Shown here: positions 1-10,538 of the stretch, in pieces
Layout of the letters: each line of letters opens with the position of its first letter
Numbering within the stretch: position 1 is the first letter of the stretch
Assembly: GCA_031002005.1 (NCBI GenBank)
Contig: CM061920.1
Span: forward strand, 120,890,095-120,954,094
DNA: 64,000 nucleotides
DNA from: Vandiemenella viatica
Lineage: Eukaryota > Arthropoda > Insecta > Orthoptera > Morabidae
Direction: 5' to 3'
Notes under the pieces: model-generated
The model's database searches: none
The model's input: the letters and a program-made list of their open reading frames with translations, nothing else
Told to the model about the DNA's origin: nothing
Made by a program: the position numbers and the translations under genes

Positions 1-964
1 CAGCGTAAACACCTGTGTCCCTACATTAATCAACAATGACTCCTTTCCCGACTCCGATTCATCCTTATCCTCAGAGTTTTTTCATTAATATAAAACCAAG
101 TCCAGTGACTGTATCATGGCTATGCGACTACTTGTAACTTGTGCACAACACTTCATATCCAAAACGACTTTTTCGAAAATACTGAAGTATCCAACATGTC
201 TACTCTTCTTCTCGCTCCCCCCAGCCAATCACAAGCATGCTTCTCATCACGTGTCCTCTCTTAGCCTATTCCGAATTTCTGTACGTAATTTATATTGCAA
301 AGATTATTCTATTTTAACCATTTTACTCCTATCTCTAAGAACCATATCGGTTTATATCGTTCTTATTTTCCTGTGCTTTCTAGCTCATTAAATTCTCAGC
401 CTGATCATCATCCGGGCCAAATCAATGTATCGCTTACTATTTACTTAGCTGAGGTTCCAAACTCTGCTTTACAACACGTAGGTCAAAGCTTTTGTGATGG
501 TGACACAACATAGAAACTTTTGGCAAGTTGTAGCAATATTAGTGTTGACAGTTTGATTTAGCTGATGGGTACGTTTGTCAGGAAAAGTGTTTTCTTACGG
601 ACGCTAAGAAGTCAAGCCAAATTGGTCAGGTATTCTGAACCAATCACCAGAAACTGACTGCGCGTGGTAGAAAATCTTTTATGTAATATGTGATTCAAAC
701 CGAGTATTCAGTTCTTCCTGCGTCGCCTCAGGGTTCAATAAGTTTTACACCTACGTCAAAATGCGAGAGAAAGCTGGGAGAGCTGAGAATCATTCAGTCA
801 TCACCACTCCGTCTTAGACAAATATTAGCCGAGCAGCTGTACGAGATGCATTCAATATACACTAGTGTCTGCTACTGGTGTATTGGAGATAGACACAAAC
901 ACGTGCAACATGGAATGTTACGTCGACGATGTAAGAACTGAGACTCTCCCGCCGGCGTATAATT
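1..964. other. No gene recognised
   Basis: Mixed-composition sequence with only short chance reading frames. I see no protein family motif, no splice-flanked GC-rich exon and no repeat arms before position 965. Confidence 0.5.
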
Positions 965-1189
965 GCAATGAAGTCTTCACGGGTGTAACACCGGATTGTG
1001 TTGTGAAAACACGATATTTCGACGACTAGCTCCGTCGTCTTCTTCAGGTGCGACAACGTCTGTATTGATCGACTGACCGACAGATACTGTACAGATGATT
1101 TCGCACCTGAGGAATATGACGGAGCTAGTCGTCGAAATATCGTGTTTTCACAACACAATCCGGCGTTACAGCTGTGAAGACTTCATTGC
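965..1189. repeat. Long inverted repeat (foldback/MITE-like hairpin)
   Basis: Two arms of about 87 bp (roughly 965-1051 and 1103-1189) are reverse complements with a few mismatches, around a spacer of about 50 bp. Both arms begin GCAATGAAGTCTTCAC at the outer edge and contain ACGATATTTCGACGACTAGC further in. The arms produce mirror-image open frames on both strands, which explains the apparent ORFs here. I see no clear target duplication, so it may be a foldback element or part of a larger repeat. A transcript across it would form a long hairpin. Confidence 0.75.
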
Positions 1190-1481
1190 TACGTCCAACA
1201 TTTCAGCGACAGCCGTCGTCGGCAATAGTCGCCTTACCTGCACTCGGCTGTTAAACGCGCACATTGCGATAAACTCACCAATTTCTGATTGTACATTTCA
1301 ACTGATATTAACCTAGTCATTTTTAAATACTTTCAGTCACACTACAATCCTCTTATATAAAATGCTAATGTGGAGTCTGCGTACGTCGTCTATAGCTACT
1401 ACAGCTATTGGCTAGAGAACGGTCACTTGCCAGCCTTCATTCGCCAATCAACAGCCACCATACTACATTCGTTCCATCATC

Positions 1482-1887
1482 TTGCTTTTTGTTTATTTAC
1501 AACTAGAGGCAGAAATTCATGTAAGGAGAAGGGGATTCAATATTTACGCTATTTTATGTGCACCAGTTATAAGGACTAGGTTAAACCATAACCTAAGAAT
1601 TTTTTTGGCAGACGGTAAGAAACAATGATGTTTATTAAAAACTCGGAGAAACGTAATACGAAATGTATTAGTGAAATAAATAACAGTTATCCGTTTTCGA
1701 AATTATAGTCTCCGTCATCTAAAGTAAAATGAATTTATTTATGTAAAATCCTAACCAAATACTCTGATAATCTAACCAGAGTAACGTATTCATATAACGA
1801 AAGCTATCATTAAGAATGACTTATTCGTTTCTCCTTACAAGCTTTTCCAGAATAAACTCCTACTACCATTATATATGATACCCTTAG
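1482..1887. repeat. Dispersed repeat, direct copy A
   Basis: Diverged direct repeat of the sequence at 2116-2746. Shared landmarks in the same order are AATTCATGTAAGGAGAAGG, then a block around AACCTAA followed by TTTTTTTGGCAGA, then CAGTTATCCGTTTT, and finally TACAAGCTTTTCC with AATAAA. No coding potential is seen. The copies differ by many substitutions and by an insertion in the second. Confidence 0.65.
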
Positions 1888-2115
1888 TTTTTGATACATG
1901 TGTTAGCTATTAAATAAGATTTAAGATAACATTTTTTATTAGATTTAAAACATCAACTGTATAAGCGATGTGACACTCGCAATTCAACAACGATATTACT
2001 TCTGCAAAATAGCAGTGAGCAGAGAGATTAGAAAAATGGAGAGCAGGGGAAAAAATTAATGCGAGGCAATTATATGTCACAAAGTTACAATTAGTACATT
2101 CGTTTAAATTTACAT

Positions 2116-2746
2116 ATTGCTTTTTATTTATCTACGACAACCGGACGCAAAAATTCATGTAAGGAGAAGGATATTCCATGTTTACGTTATATTACCTGTA
2201 TCAGTTATAAGTACTAGGTTAAAACATAACCTAAAAATTTTTTTGGCAGAAGATAAGAAACAATGAAGTTTATGAAAAATTCGGAGTAAGTTTACACAAA
2301 ATGTACGAATCGCGAAATATATCATTCAAATAAATGACAGTTATCCGTTTTTGATATTATACTTTCCATCATTTAAAGTAAAATAAAGTAAAGTAAATAA
2401 ATCGGGATTACTGGAGATAGCGATTCCGCCAGGAATTGTCTGTGGTAAAACGCAAGAATCCTGTATAAATATTTTCCGAAGTACGTTTAACTGTATTATG
2501 CTGGTCCAGGATGTATTACAACATAATTTCTGCCTGAAAATAATGGTAGTCTACAGGCTGTATTAAAACGGTATTACTACTTGAAAATAATATGCCTTGA
2601 GATTGACTACAGCAGTATTATGACGTCATCATTACTGAATGTTATTTTGGCGGAATCGCGATCTTCAGTAGTCCCGATCGTTATTCATTTTTCCCTACAA
2701 GCTTTTCCTGAATAAATTCTTACTACCACCGCCACAGGTGATGCCC
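2116..2746. repeat. Dispersed repeat, direct copy B, interrupted by a MITE
   Basis: Second copy of the 1482-1887 repeat. Similarity runs to about 2390, stops at the inverted-repeat element at 2401-2678, and resumes at about 2680 with the TACAAGCTTTTCC block. The order of events is therefore repeat duplication first, MITE insertion later, possibly with loss of some target sequence. Confidence 0.6.
2401..2678. mobile_element. MITE with ~31-bp terminal inverted repeats
   Basis: The left end starts ATCGGGATTACTGGAGAT and the right end, read in reverse complement, starts ATCGGGACTACTGAAGAT. Both arms continue through GCGATTCCGCCA, giving about 31 bp with four mismatches. The interior is AT-rich and noncoding. 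It sits inside copy B of the dispersed repeat. I cannot identify a clear target duplication, so the superfamily is not assigned. Confidence 0.65.
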
Positions 2747-2759
2747 GTCGTTATTCATA

Positions 2760-3181
2760 TGAGGGTAATACAAGCTATGATTTTCGAAAGCAATATTAGT
2801 GGAGGTTGTGTTTAAGTTGACCAGAATCCCCACTGACACATTGTGTTACAACATAATTCCCTCTGAAATGAGTATTACAAACCAGTTAAACTGCTTTCAT
2901 AAGCGCCATGTTATTGAAGGTATTAATCAATGTGGGTGAAGTTCCATACGTATCGTGCTGAATTGTGCCTGGACCAGGAATAAAACTGATATTACATGGA
3001 TAGCAAAAGTATTCGGGATTTCTAATTTGTTTTTAATTTTATTGATTCTATACTTCTGTCGTCATTAATTCAGTAGAAGTTACTACTGTATTGCTATGTG
3101 AACTGCAAATCAGGTATGTAGAACATAACCAAATCAAGGCCACTAGCATTATGTAATAACAATTCCTTCCGTATAATTAAC

Positions 3182-3215
<34 letters not shown>
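2760..3215. repeat. Dispersed noncoding repeat, related to 3990-4450, 4830-5290 and 54480-55150
   Basis: Contains the ordered landmarks of this family: a CCATGTTATTGAAGG-type block, a GAAGTTCCATACGTATCG-type block, a CCTGGACCAGGAATAAAACT block and the AACTGCAAATCAGG block. It ends at an A28 tract (3189-3216), which might be a retrotransposition tail, although the other copies lack it. No reading frame is conserved between copies. Confidence 0.55.

Positions 3216-3216
<1 letters not shown>
3189..3216 (+). repeat. A28 homopolymer tract
   Basis: Uninterrupted run of 28 A immediately 3' of one copy of the dispersed repeat. It is either a simple repeat or a retroposon tail on the + strand. Confidence 0.8.
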
Positions 3217-3220
<4 letters not shown>

Positions 3221-3989
3221 GAACTGCCAGAATATGGCGTTTAAGCCGTCAGTTTTGACGGGCTTCAAGCTAGTATACTTTAATGTGTATGCTTGCTGTG
3301 TTAATCCACATTATCCGTTTAGTCAAACTTTCAGGCTGAGGAATCTGATTCGATCTATCATATGGTTACATTTGGCACTTATATGCTTTAAGAATCAACT
3401 AAAATCTTTTCTTAGGATGTAATGTTCAGCAAGTCTAGTTAAACTGTGAATCTTGTATTCCTGAAATGAGCTCCATTAACATCGTGAGGATGGAAACTAC
3501 CGACGACATACATACGGCTGCATTGCTCAGTGGGACTCCTGCCTATTGGTGGGTTGGATGGGGAGGAGAGACCCGCAATACGGCTTCCTCGATCACAAGT
3601 CTTCTCGTGCTAGATAGGCAGCATTGCGGTTATGCTCCTTTGATTGTCGGATTGCGTTGCAAGGCTCTTATTAATGATTAAACTTATAAATACCAACTAA
3701 AGGCTAAGCTTGGTCTTTGAGTTGCCGTGTCCGTCACTCTCCCGACCTTCGTCTGCGTGCTACGACGACCTAAGACGTCACTCGAGGTTATTATACACGT
3801 TATTTAATAACTTTTTTTATTTATTTTTTCAATTAAGGATCCGCCAAGAAATGAATAGCTAAAACACTGAAAGACAAGTATGTATTTCGTTTAAATTAGC
3901 ATAATAATGACTAGTTGCTTTTTATTTATTTCTACTCATTTGATTTACGTGTTTTCTTTAAATTATTTGCCCATAAATATGTAAGCGGA
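3217..3989. other. No gene recognised
   Basis: Includes a moderately GC-rich stretch (about 3470-3680) with an open frame of 71 codons but no recognisable motif. The phrase GTCAGTTTTGACGGGCTTCAAG near 3248 (here quoted only in part: TTTTGACGGGCTT) recurs at 4433 and 55134, tying this stretch to the dispersed repeat family. Confidence 0.4.
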
Positions 3990-4450
3990 ACTTTTGATTA
4001 CATTGAAATTTCTCCTGGGTCAGAATGATAACTGGCATTTGAAATTGCAGCAGAGTAATATAGATTAAAAAATAAAAATAAAAAAGTTGTTTTCATGATC
4101 GCCATATTACTGAAAACGCTACGTCATGCAGGTGAAAGTAGTTCCACATCCATCGCAATTTATGCGACCTAGACCAGAATTGAAACGAATATTACGCCGC
4201 GTAAAATAAGTTGAGATTTATTTTTAATTTCCTTTCCTTTCACTGTCGCGATATTATGCCTACTGAGGTCGTTATTTCAGATTCTTAGGTTGAAATGCAA
4301 CCTGGTCGAAGATTACAATGAAACTTTTTGCTACAGCATAAAGCACGAGGAATCGTATAGAGCTTTATTTTACAATTCCATTTACTTAAGCAACTGGAAG
4401 AAATGAATAGTCGGAATCCGTTCAGCTCATTATTTTTGACGGGCTTGGAG
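3990..4450. repeat. Dispersed noncoding repeat copy
   Basis: Shares with 54480-55150 the landmarks GGGTCAGAAT..AACTGGCATTTGA, CCTAGACCA, GGTTGAAAT..AACCTGGTC, a TTACTTAAGCAACTG-like end block and TTTTTGACGGGCTT. Divergence is high and no frame is conserved. Confidence 0.55.
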
Positions 4451-4829
4451 ACCAGTTTGGCCACAATGTGTGTCACGCTGTGTAGTCACGCGCCCGCGGG
4501 CTTGCTGCGGCCAGTGACGTGCCTACTATAGCCAACTATTAAATTTCTGTAATGGTTCAGCAGGTTTTAAATTACAAACCAACAATAAAGAAAAGTATGT
4601 ACTGTATTTCATTTAAATCCACATATCAATTACTTGTAACTTTTTCTTTATTTATGTTAGTTCGATGTAGATGATTCATAAATAATGAAAAAGGATGTAA
4701 GAATCTCTGAAGATTTTAATTTCCTTTCCTTTCCTTTCGTTGGCACCATATTACTAAGGTACTTATTTTTTTTTAAACCGCATGTGATTACAATGGGTCA
4801 AATTTAGATCTTGATACAGAGAATGTATT

Positions 4830-5290
4830 AATGCGCGTGTGATAGAAACTATGAATTTCGAACAGCAATATTATGCTGTGGTCAGGTTGAAATGCCGCAT
4901 GGAATAGAATGACAACTGACACACTTTTTTTTCAGCATAAGCAACAGTAAAATAGTTTAAACAATTTAAGCTGCCTTCATGAGCGTCATGTTGCTGAAGT
5001 TATTATTTCATGAGGATAGAAGTAGTTTCATATTTATCGTGCCGAATGCGGCCTAGATCAGGAATAAAACTATTAAGTGTTATTAGGAAATTTAGCATAT
5101 GTTTGTAGGATTCCTAAATTATTTTTAATTTCATTGATTCCATATCGCGATATAAACTGCAACCGAAATACGTACAACATTAAAAAATCTATGTTATGAG
5201 CTTTATATAATAATAATTCTATTTACTTAAGCAACTACAAAAGAAAACTATATTCAAACCATCATTTTTTACAGACTTAGAAAAAGGTTT
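4830..5290. repeat. Dispersed noncoding repeat copy
   Basis: Aligns by eye to 2760-3215 through AGCAATATTA, the GCGTCATGTTGCTGAAG block, a block ending CCTAGATCAGGAATAAAACT, and the final TTTACTTAAGCAACTA block that also occurs at 4380. Together with 2760-3215 and 3990-4450 it forms a cluster of related units about 1 kb apart. Confidence 0.55.
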
Positions 5291-6483
5291 TCAGTAATTC
5301 ATAATGGTCTAAGGTAGCATATCTGTTCTGTCCTAAAAATAATATTTTTTTTGTATCAGTTCTCTTTGCATATATGGACAAAAAATTTACGGGATACAGT
5401 AAGCACCTATATTTTGGATTAAACAAAAATGTGTTACACATAGTCGATGACCGGAAGCAATATCATTGTGTAGAATTCACTGTTCTATACAGTGAGAAAC
5501 TTCATCTTCAAGCTTTTGGCTTTGACATCAATTAATTTTATTTACATGCGTCTTACTTTTGATTTCTGCTAACCACTGCACAGAGATCACGTTCTCTCTC
5601 TTCGATCTGCGATCAGGATGCAAATAATAATTGTCTTGACATATCGTTAGTAGGTAACGGAGACTAATTTAGCTTGCTTTGGAAGTTACACAGCAGATGC
5701 AGCAGTATACCCACCAAGCCGTGTTAGAGATGTGAAATATCAGCTCCGTGGTGTTGCTGTTTGTCTGTATCTGTGCCATCTCTACCTCCCTCATCCCTCG
5801 CCCCTGCAGGGTGGCGTTATTAAACTCATGCATTTTAAAAAGACTGTTTACACGGCAGCGCCTGCACAAAGAGTCGTCGTTAACCTCGGTGGAGGTAGCG
5901 CCACTTGCCGCCTCTCCACGTGCGACGCCAACTGCTCTGCTTACAGATAGCGCCAGCGTTTTCAGGCCTTTCGCTTTATATCGTCTTCGTGTGTTGGAGG
6001 GTGAGGACCTGTCGCTCCGGCGGATTTATCAAGGCTTTTATACGCCTACAAGCTCAGGCAGAAGACTGAAAAACGACAGCCAGAGTAGCCGAGCCGTAAC
6101 ACGTAGGCCTGGAGTTGTCGTGCGGCACTGCCATTCAATCACCACCCAAACTTATTTTTCGGTTATGTTTTTCATTGCTATGACGTTAATCGGAATAAAA
6201 CATTCATTATGTTTTCTTGAGTTTGAGTTGATGCGGAACCCAATTTTTTGGTCCAGATAAATTTTTTATAACTGTATGGACAGATAATAAGAAATTAAAG
6301 GTGGTTTTAAAAAGTTATAAATATATTATTGAATTTTGACAAACATTATAATACTATTAATACAATGTATAAAACAAAAACAAAAAACACACACAACACA
6401 CACAAAAACATCACTTCGAGTGGTAACCACGTTTGTAAGTGTAACGGAAGCGCTGAGATTCCGACTAATAAGCGAGAAAGAAT
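5291..6483. other. No gene recognised
   Basis: An open frame of 170 codons (5748-6260) lies in a locally GC-richer segment, but its translation has no family motif, has biased low-complexity composition and has competing open frames on both strands. I do not call it a gene. The AC-rich stretch at about 6376-6410 is simple sequence. Confidence 0.4.
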
Positions 6484-6486
6484 AAG

Positions 6487-6999
6487 TTGATCTGGTCGCG
6501 CCATGTGGGAATCAGGGGGGACGAGGCAGCTGATGAAGCTGCCAAGTTAGCCTGCAACAAGGTCAGAACTGACTTTGATCCGGTCCCTAAGTCTGATCTT
6601 GCCTCAGCAGGAAAAGATTTGTTTTATGACATTTGGCAGAGACAGTGGCTGGAGGTAGAGCATAATAAGCTGCGGCTGGTCAAACCGACCGTTCAGCCGT
6701 GGAGCAGCTCCTTCCAGCGGGCGAGTAGGTTCTCCTTTCTCGCCTCAGGGCACTGTCATCTGACGCACAGCTTTCTTCTCCGCCGGGAGGACCCACCGGA
6801 ATGCGATGCTTGTGGCGTACCTCTGACTGTGCGCCACATTTTAATTGACTGTGTACTGTTTTTAGACTTAAGGGCAGACGTTGGGCTGGCCAACGATCTG
6901 TCCCTTATTTTAAACAACGAGACAAGCAGCGTGGCGAGTGTTTTAAAATTTTGTGTTTTTGCCAGTCTTGTGCCTAAAGTTTTAAACAAATCGGCCTAG
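6487..6999 (+). pseudogene. LINE ORF2 C-terminus: RNase H remnant and Cys/His segment
   Basis: The open frame begins inside an RNase H domain: the segment HVGIRGDEAADEAAK fits the H-x-G-I-x-G-N/D-E-x-A-D signature carrying the last catalytic Asp. About 90 residues later comes CDACGVPLTVRHILIDC, a C-x2-C-x7-H-x4-C pattern typical of the C-terminus of I, ingi and jockey-group polymerases. The protein ends at a stop at 6997-6999. Earlier RNase H residues and the whole reverse transcriptase are absent, so this is a truncated relic. No ATG starts the frame; it is open from the truncation point. Confidence 0.8.
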
Positions 7000-7008
7000 T
7001 TTTATGAT

Positions 7009-7327
7009 GAATGAGTGGCCTCTTTACAGCCACCCATTCATATGCATTGTTTTTATTTTTTATATTCTAATTCCTGTCTCGCTGGCCGTTATACAGCCAG
7101 TGAGACTTGTAGTTTTTTTATTAATTCGTTTGTTAATCTGTTTGACCCTTTTGCAGCCATCCAGATGATTTACAGCTTTAGAACCTGGTGGCCCCTTTAC
7201 AGCCACATCTTTTTTGTGTTTAATTTATTTGTTGTCTGTATGGCCGACTCATTTACAGTCGGCCATGCAAACGGTATTCCAGTCAGTATTTTTGCATTCT
7301 ATTCCGCGGTCAGTGTCCCAGTCACTG
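7009..7327 (+). repeat. Array of five to six hairpins with conserved TTTACA loop
   Basis: Hairpins at 7009-7039, 7076-7106, 7136-7166, about 7188-7206 and 7238-7268 share one plan: outer 5-bp stem, one unpaired or variable position, inner 5-bp stem, 9-nt loop ending TTTACA, TATACA or TTTGCA. Stems are GAATG-A-GTGGC, GTCTC-G-CTGGC, ATCTG-T-TTGAC (inner stem partly decayed), GTGGC (outer stem lost) and GTATG-G-CCGAC. The stem sequences differ while pairing is kept. A sixth, weaker hairpin (CAGTG/CACTG, 7-nt loop) is at 7311-7327. It lies in the 3' untranslated region of the LINE. Confidence 0.75.
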
Positions 7328-7437
7328 TCGGTCACATTAGCGGCAATCCATTTTTTTTTTTTTTATGCCACGCTGTCATTCCAGGTTTTTGTTAGGGCGC
7401 TAATAACCACGATGTTGACGAGCCCTAAAGTCCAAAT

Positions 7438-8552
7438 TACAACAACTGGTCTGTTCCGGGTAACAGCCGGCCAAAGAGAAGGTTTCAAGCAGAGAATGCA
7501 AGCCGGCAGAGTAATAAAAAGTGGGTGGAAAAAATCTGGTTTACTAGTGAGGAAGAAACACGTGACAGCAAAGTACGATTCTGATTGGCCAAATGGACCA
7601 GAGTAGTGGTCGGCCATGATTAATGGGACAGCATTAATCTGGAGTTGGTAAAGGTCGGTCGAGATCGAAAGTAAGACGAGTGTAGTTGCCATACAGTCAA
7701 TTACTGCTTTATGAATCCGCGAATATCGGGTGATTGCGTGGTGGATCCGAGCCGGATGTCCTCATTGACATTGAATGACGTCAAAAGAATGTTTGTTGGT
7801 AGAAATGTGAGCCTTTACTTGCTGTTTATGCCTGTATGGCCCTGCAGATAATTTCTGATCGCGTGTTCATTGTTGAAAAGTTAAGTCAACACGAGTCTGG
7901 TATCGACAGATAACTTTAAGACGTGAATAAACTGTTTATAACTGTATCGTTAGCGTTTCGTGTACTTTATCTCGAACTTCTATATTCCTCTTAAGTAAAC
8001 TATTTGAAAGAACAAACTGTGTTTGCCGTGGTGGCGGTCAAATTAGAATTCTATTGAACCTGTAAGACTTTATCACGTCGGTCGAGTACCAGATATTTTG
8101 AAGCAGTGGACGATAAAAACTTTGAGAGTGGATTAAGTGAAGCAGATAACATCTATTAATAAACAAGTCTAGTAGAGCGACGCGAAGTCTGACAATTAAT
8201 CCACTCAGTGGCGACTCGTTATGGGCATAAAAATAATAATATGAATCTAATTAAACAGCGAGCCAACAAAAAGTCGTTACACAAGGTATATGTTATTTTG
8301 TGCTGTTATTGAGTAAACTGTCCAGTAAACATGAAATTGATAACTATAGTACTATTCATATCTCAAAAATTCATTAAAGTGAATATTTTTTTAAAAAAAT
8401 TAGGGAATTAAGTATTTAGTAGGCATTACAATAGTACAGTATCATGATTTAAATAAAAATAATGTATTAGCCAAGCATGAAATATTGTATGAAAATTATA
8501 ATTACGACAACCCTCCTGTTTGGCATCGCCATATTGGACTGGGAGTCACAAT
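7438..8552. other. No gene recognised; weak LTR-like signal
   Basis: The stretch CCACTCAGTGGCGACTCG near 8200 resembles the end of an LTR (..CA) followed by a primer-binding-site-like TGGCGACTC, and AATAAA-type signals precede it. I see no second LTR, no gag or pol frames and no clear LTR start, so this stays a note rather than a called element. Confidence 0.25.
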
Positions 8553-8714
8553 GAGCGAGCTTGTTGGGTGAACGGTAACGCTCTGGCCTCGCATTAGGAA
8601 GGACGCGGTTTCGAATCTCCGGCCATTCAGGTTTTTGTTTCCTTCCTGTTCCTTGTTCCCAGTCCCTTCCCGCCTCTAATGACCTCGACGAGGCGTAAAG
8701 CCAGAAATAAAAAA
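8553..8714 (+). mobile_element. tRNA-derived SINE, family 1 (internally deleted copy)
   Basis: The head carries the Pol III box A-like TTGGGTGAACGG and a box B-like GTTTCGAATCTCC. The body is shortened compared with the other copies, and the tail is GACGAGGCGTAAAGCC followed by an A-rich run. Full-length relatives are at 12369, 31640, 40272 (minus), 43692 and 53056. Confidence 0.8.
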
Positions 8715-9654
8715 CCGAATATGTAATTTTGCTATTTGTCGCAGCAATTTTCATGTCCCAAGGGCAGACCGTAGACAAAGTAGGCATTTAATTACCTGGA
8801 TCTGTCTACCTACTGGGAATTATTTTATACCCGCGAGCATACCCAAAACGGATTTATACTTAGGAGTTATTACAGATACGAAGACTGCATTAAAAAAAAA
8901 AAAGGAAGAAAAAAGCCGTTAGATAAAGTCCTTTAACTAATTCTAAATTGCAGACTGAAGTTGACATTTTTTTTCATGATAATGTTTCGGTACACTGTTT
9001 CAGGACTTGACTTGGTATAAGTATCTCTTCATTACAAATTACTTGTACAGTTTAACATCGATGTACATTGAATTCCCTAGTTCTTGTGTAATACTGATTG
9101 TTATTACGGCTTATGCGTTGTGCGGTCGATATTCAAGATAGTTGGGATTCACTCGTCTCTCGTAACTACATAAAAAAAATTTCCTCCCTGTTAGGCTACT
9201 TCGATAGTTCATAGAAATTGATCAGCTGCACGACTGCATACATAATTTTTTTTTGGCCTTCTATTTACCCTGCTCAAAGTTTTTAGTCTAAAAAAACAGA
9301 CATACGAGAAATGACAATTTTCGCAGAATGAAAATTTGGCGTCTATTATAAAATACTTAAAAACTTATATTCCAGTATTATCAGAATCTAAAATTGGAAA
9401 CTTGAGAGTTCGAAAAATGTACTCAAGTATATTTCATACACTAACAACATAAAATCCAATTATCATTGCGGCAGATAAGCTCATGCATAACAGATCTTAA
9501 CACTGACGCCATTTTTAACATAAGTTTATCACCAGTCTTCCAGCGTCATTGTTCTCTTCCATATCACCGCCATCACTGCTGTTATGGAGTGAAACATCTT
9601 CCTTTTCACTGCTTTTTATTTCGTCTGTCAACTATTTTCTCACTTGAAGTTTAA
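8715..9654. other. No gene recognised
   Basis: AT-rich sequence with short A and T runs. I find no motif, repeat arm or exon-like segment. Confidence 0.5.
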
Positions 9655-9935
9655 TCCCATTCAGGCCTACTCTTCCGAAAGAGAGTGGGCTGCCAGGCTT
9701 AACGTCCCCTTCAGATGGAATCACCATCGACATAGCCGTATGCACTCACTCCGTACGCATCGTAGAGAGGTTTGAGGTTTTGCCCAGGACTTTAGCACAC
9801 AATTTGGTGATTAATTGTGCACTACCACCTCCGCCGGCCAAGTCCTGCTGATGAAAATTTCTTCGACCGCCTGGACTCGAACCAGCTAACCCCGTGTCAG
9901 CGCCGGACACTATCACGGAGCCGCAATAAACTGAC
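9655..9935 (-). mobile_element. tRNA-derived SINE, family 2
   Basis: Read on the minus strand it begins with a tRNA-like head: GCGCTGACACGGGGTTAGC, then box B GGTTCGAGTCC. The body runs through GGGACGTTAAGCCTGGCAG to CTCTTTCGGAAGAGTAGGCC. A diverged + strand copy is at 42490-42800 with the same order of blocks. The open frames on both strands here are accidental. Confidence 0.7.
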
Positions 9936-10021
9936 ACAACCAGGTGGACGTGCAGAAATTGGACAGTCGCATGTTGCAGAGTTCGAACTGCCCTGTGGAA
10001 TGTGGGGTTGACATTAAAAAA

Positions 10022-10095
10022 AATCTTAGTTGAAGCGGCAGCGTAGCTCTTTGGTAGCGTAAGCCCAAAGTTCGATCCAGCAGAGAATTTTAGAT
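10022..10095 (+). repeat. tRNA-like segment, possible SINE head
   Basis: GCAGCGTAGCTCTTTGGTAGCG resembles a box A region (quoted in part: TAGCTCTTTGGTAGCG) and AAGTTCGATCCAGC resembles box B. The cloverleaf does not close well, so I read it as a SINE fragment rather than a tRNA gene. Confidence 0.35.
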
Positions 10096-10448
10096 TTTTG
10101 GTATTAACTATTAAGCCATCTTTGTCGTTAGTAATCAACAATGACTTTAAACCTAAATAATGAACCAAACTGAGGTAGTTACTTTAAGAAAACTTAACAG
10201 ACTAAGTACTACAGAAATTATGTAAAATTATTGAAACTTTTGAAGTCAGATTGAATGTATTTAAATAGTGGCTGCACCAAGTGTACCGTTGTTATCTGGT
10301 GGCGGGTGGACGTGGTGTCAGCTACAGCTGGGAGCTGTGACCTGCTTTGTCCGGCGGTGCGCTTTGTCGTCGGGCAGCCCGACAAGTGGACAGGACAGCC
10401 AGCCCAATTAGCAACAGCCCAGCGTGGCACGGCACTCGTTTCGTTAGC

Positions 10449-10538
10449 AGAACAGCATAACACGGGCACGAGGTCTCACTTCCAAACACGTTTAGAACAG
10501 CATAACACGGGCACAAGTCTCGCTTTCAAACACGTTAA
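10449..10538. repeat. Two-copy tandem repeat, 45-bp unit
   Basis: AGAACAGCATAACACGGGCA starts both units (10449 and 10494), followed by a TCTC..TT(C/T)CAAACACG block. The units differ by a few substitutions and one or two bases of length. Confidence 0.75.

Larger units (their letters stand above)
6484..7437 (+). mobile_element. 5'-truncated I-like non-LTR retrotransposon (LINE), 3' end
   Basis: Holds the end of the second ORF (RNase H tail plus Cys/His segment, 6487-6999), then a 3' region of about 440 bp with a chain of hairpins (7009-7327), and a perfect 7-bp terminal hairpin TTAGGGC/GCCCTAA (7392-7398 with 7422-7428). The reverse transcriptase and the 5' half are missing, as expected from 5' truncation during target-primed reverse transcription. 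The exact 3' end is inferred to lie just after the terminal hairpin. Confidence 0.7.

Noticed and set aside
5748..6260. Open frame of 170 codons on the + strand
   Set aside because: No motif, low-complexity composition, overlapping open frames on both strands and no splice or start context; treated as chance.
7680..8225. Possible LTR with primer-binding-site-like end
   Set aside because: Only one weak end signal; no second LTR, no polymerase frames and no target duplication seen.
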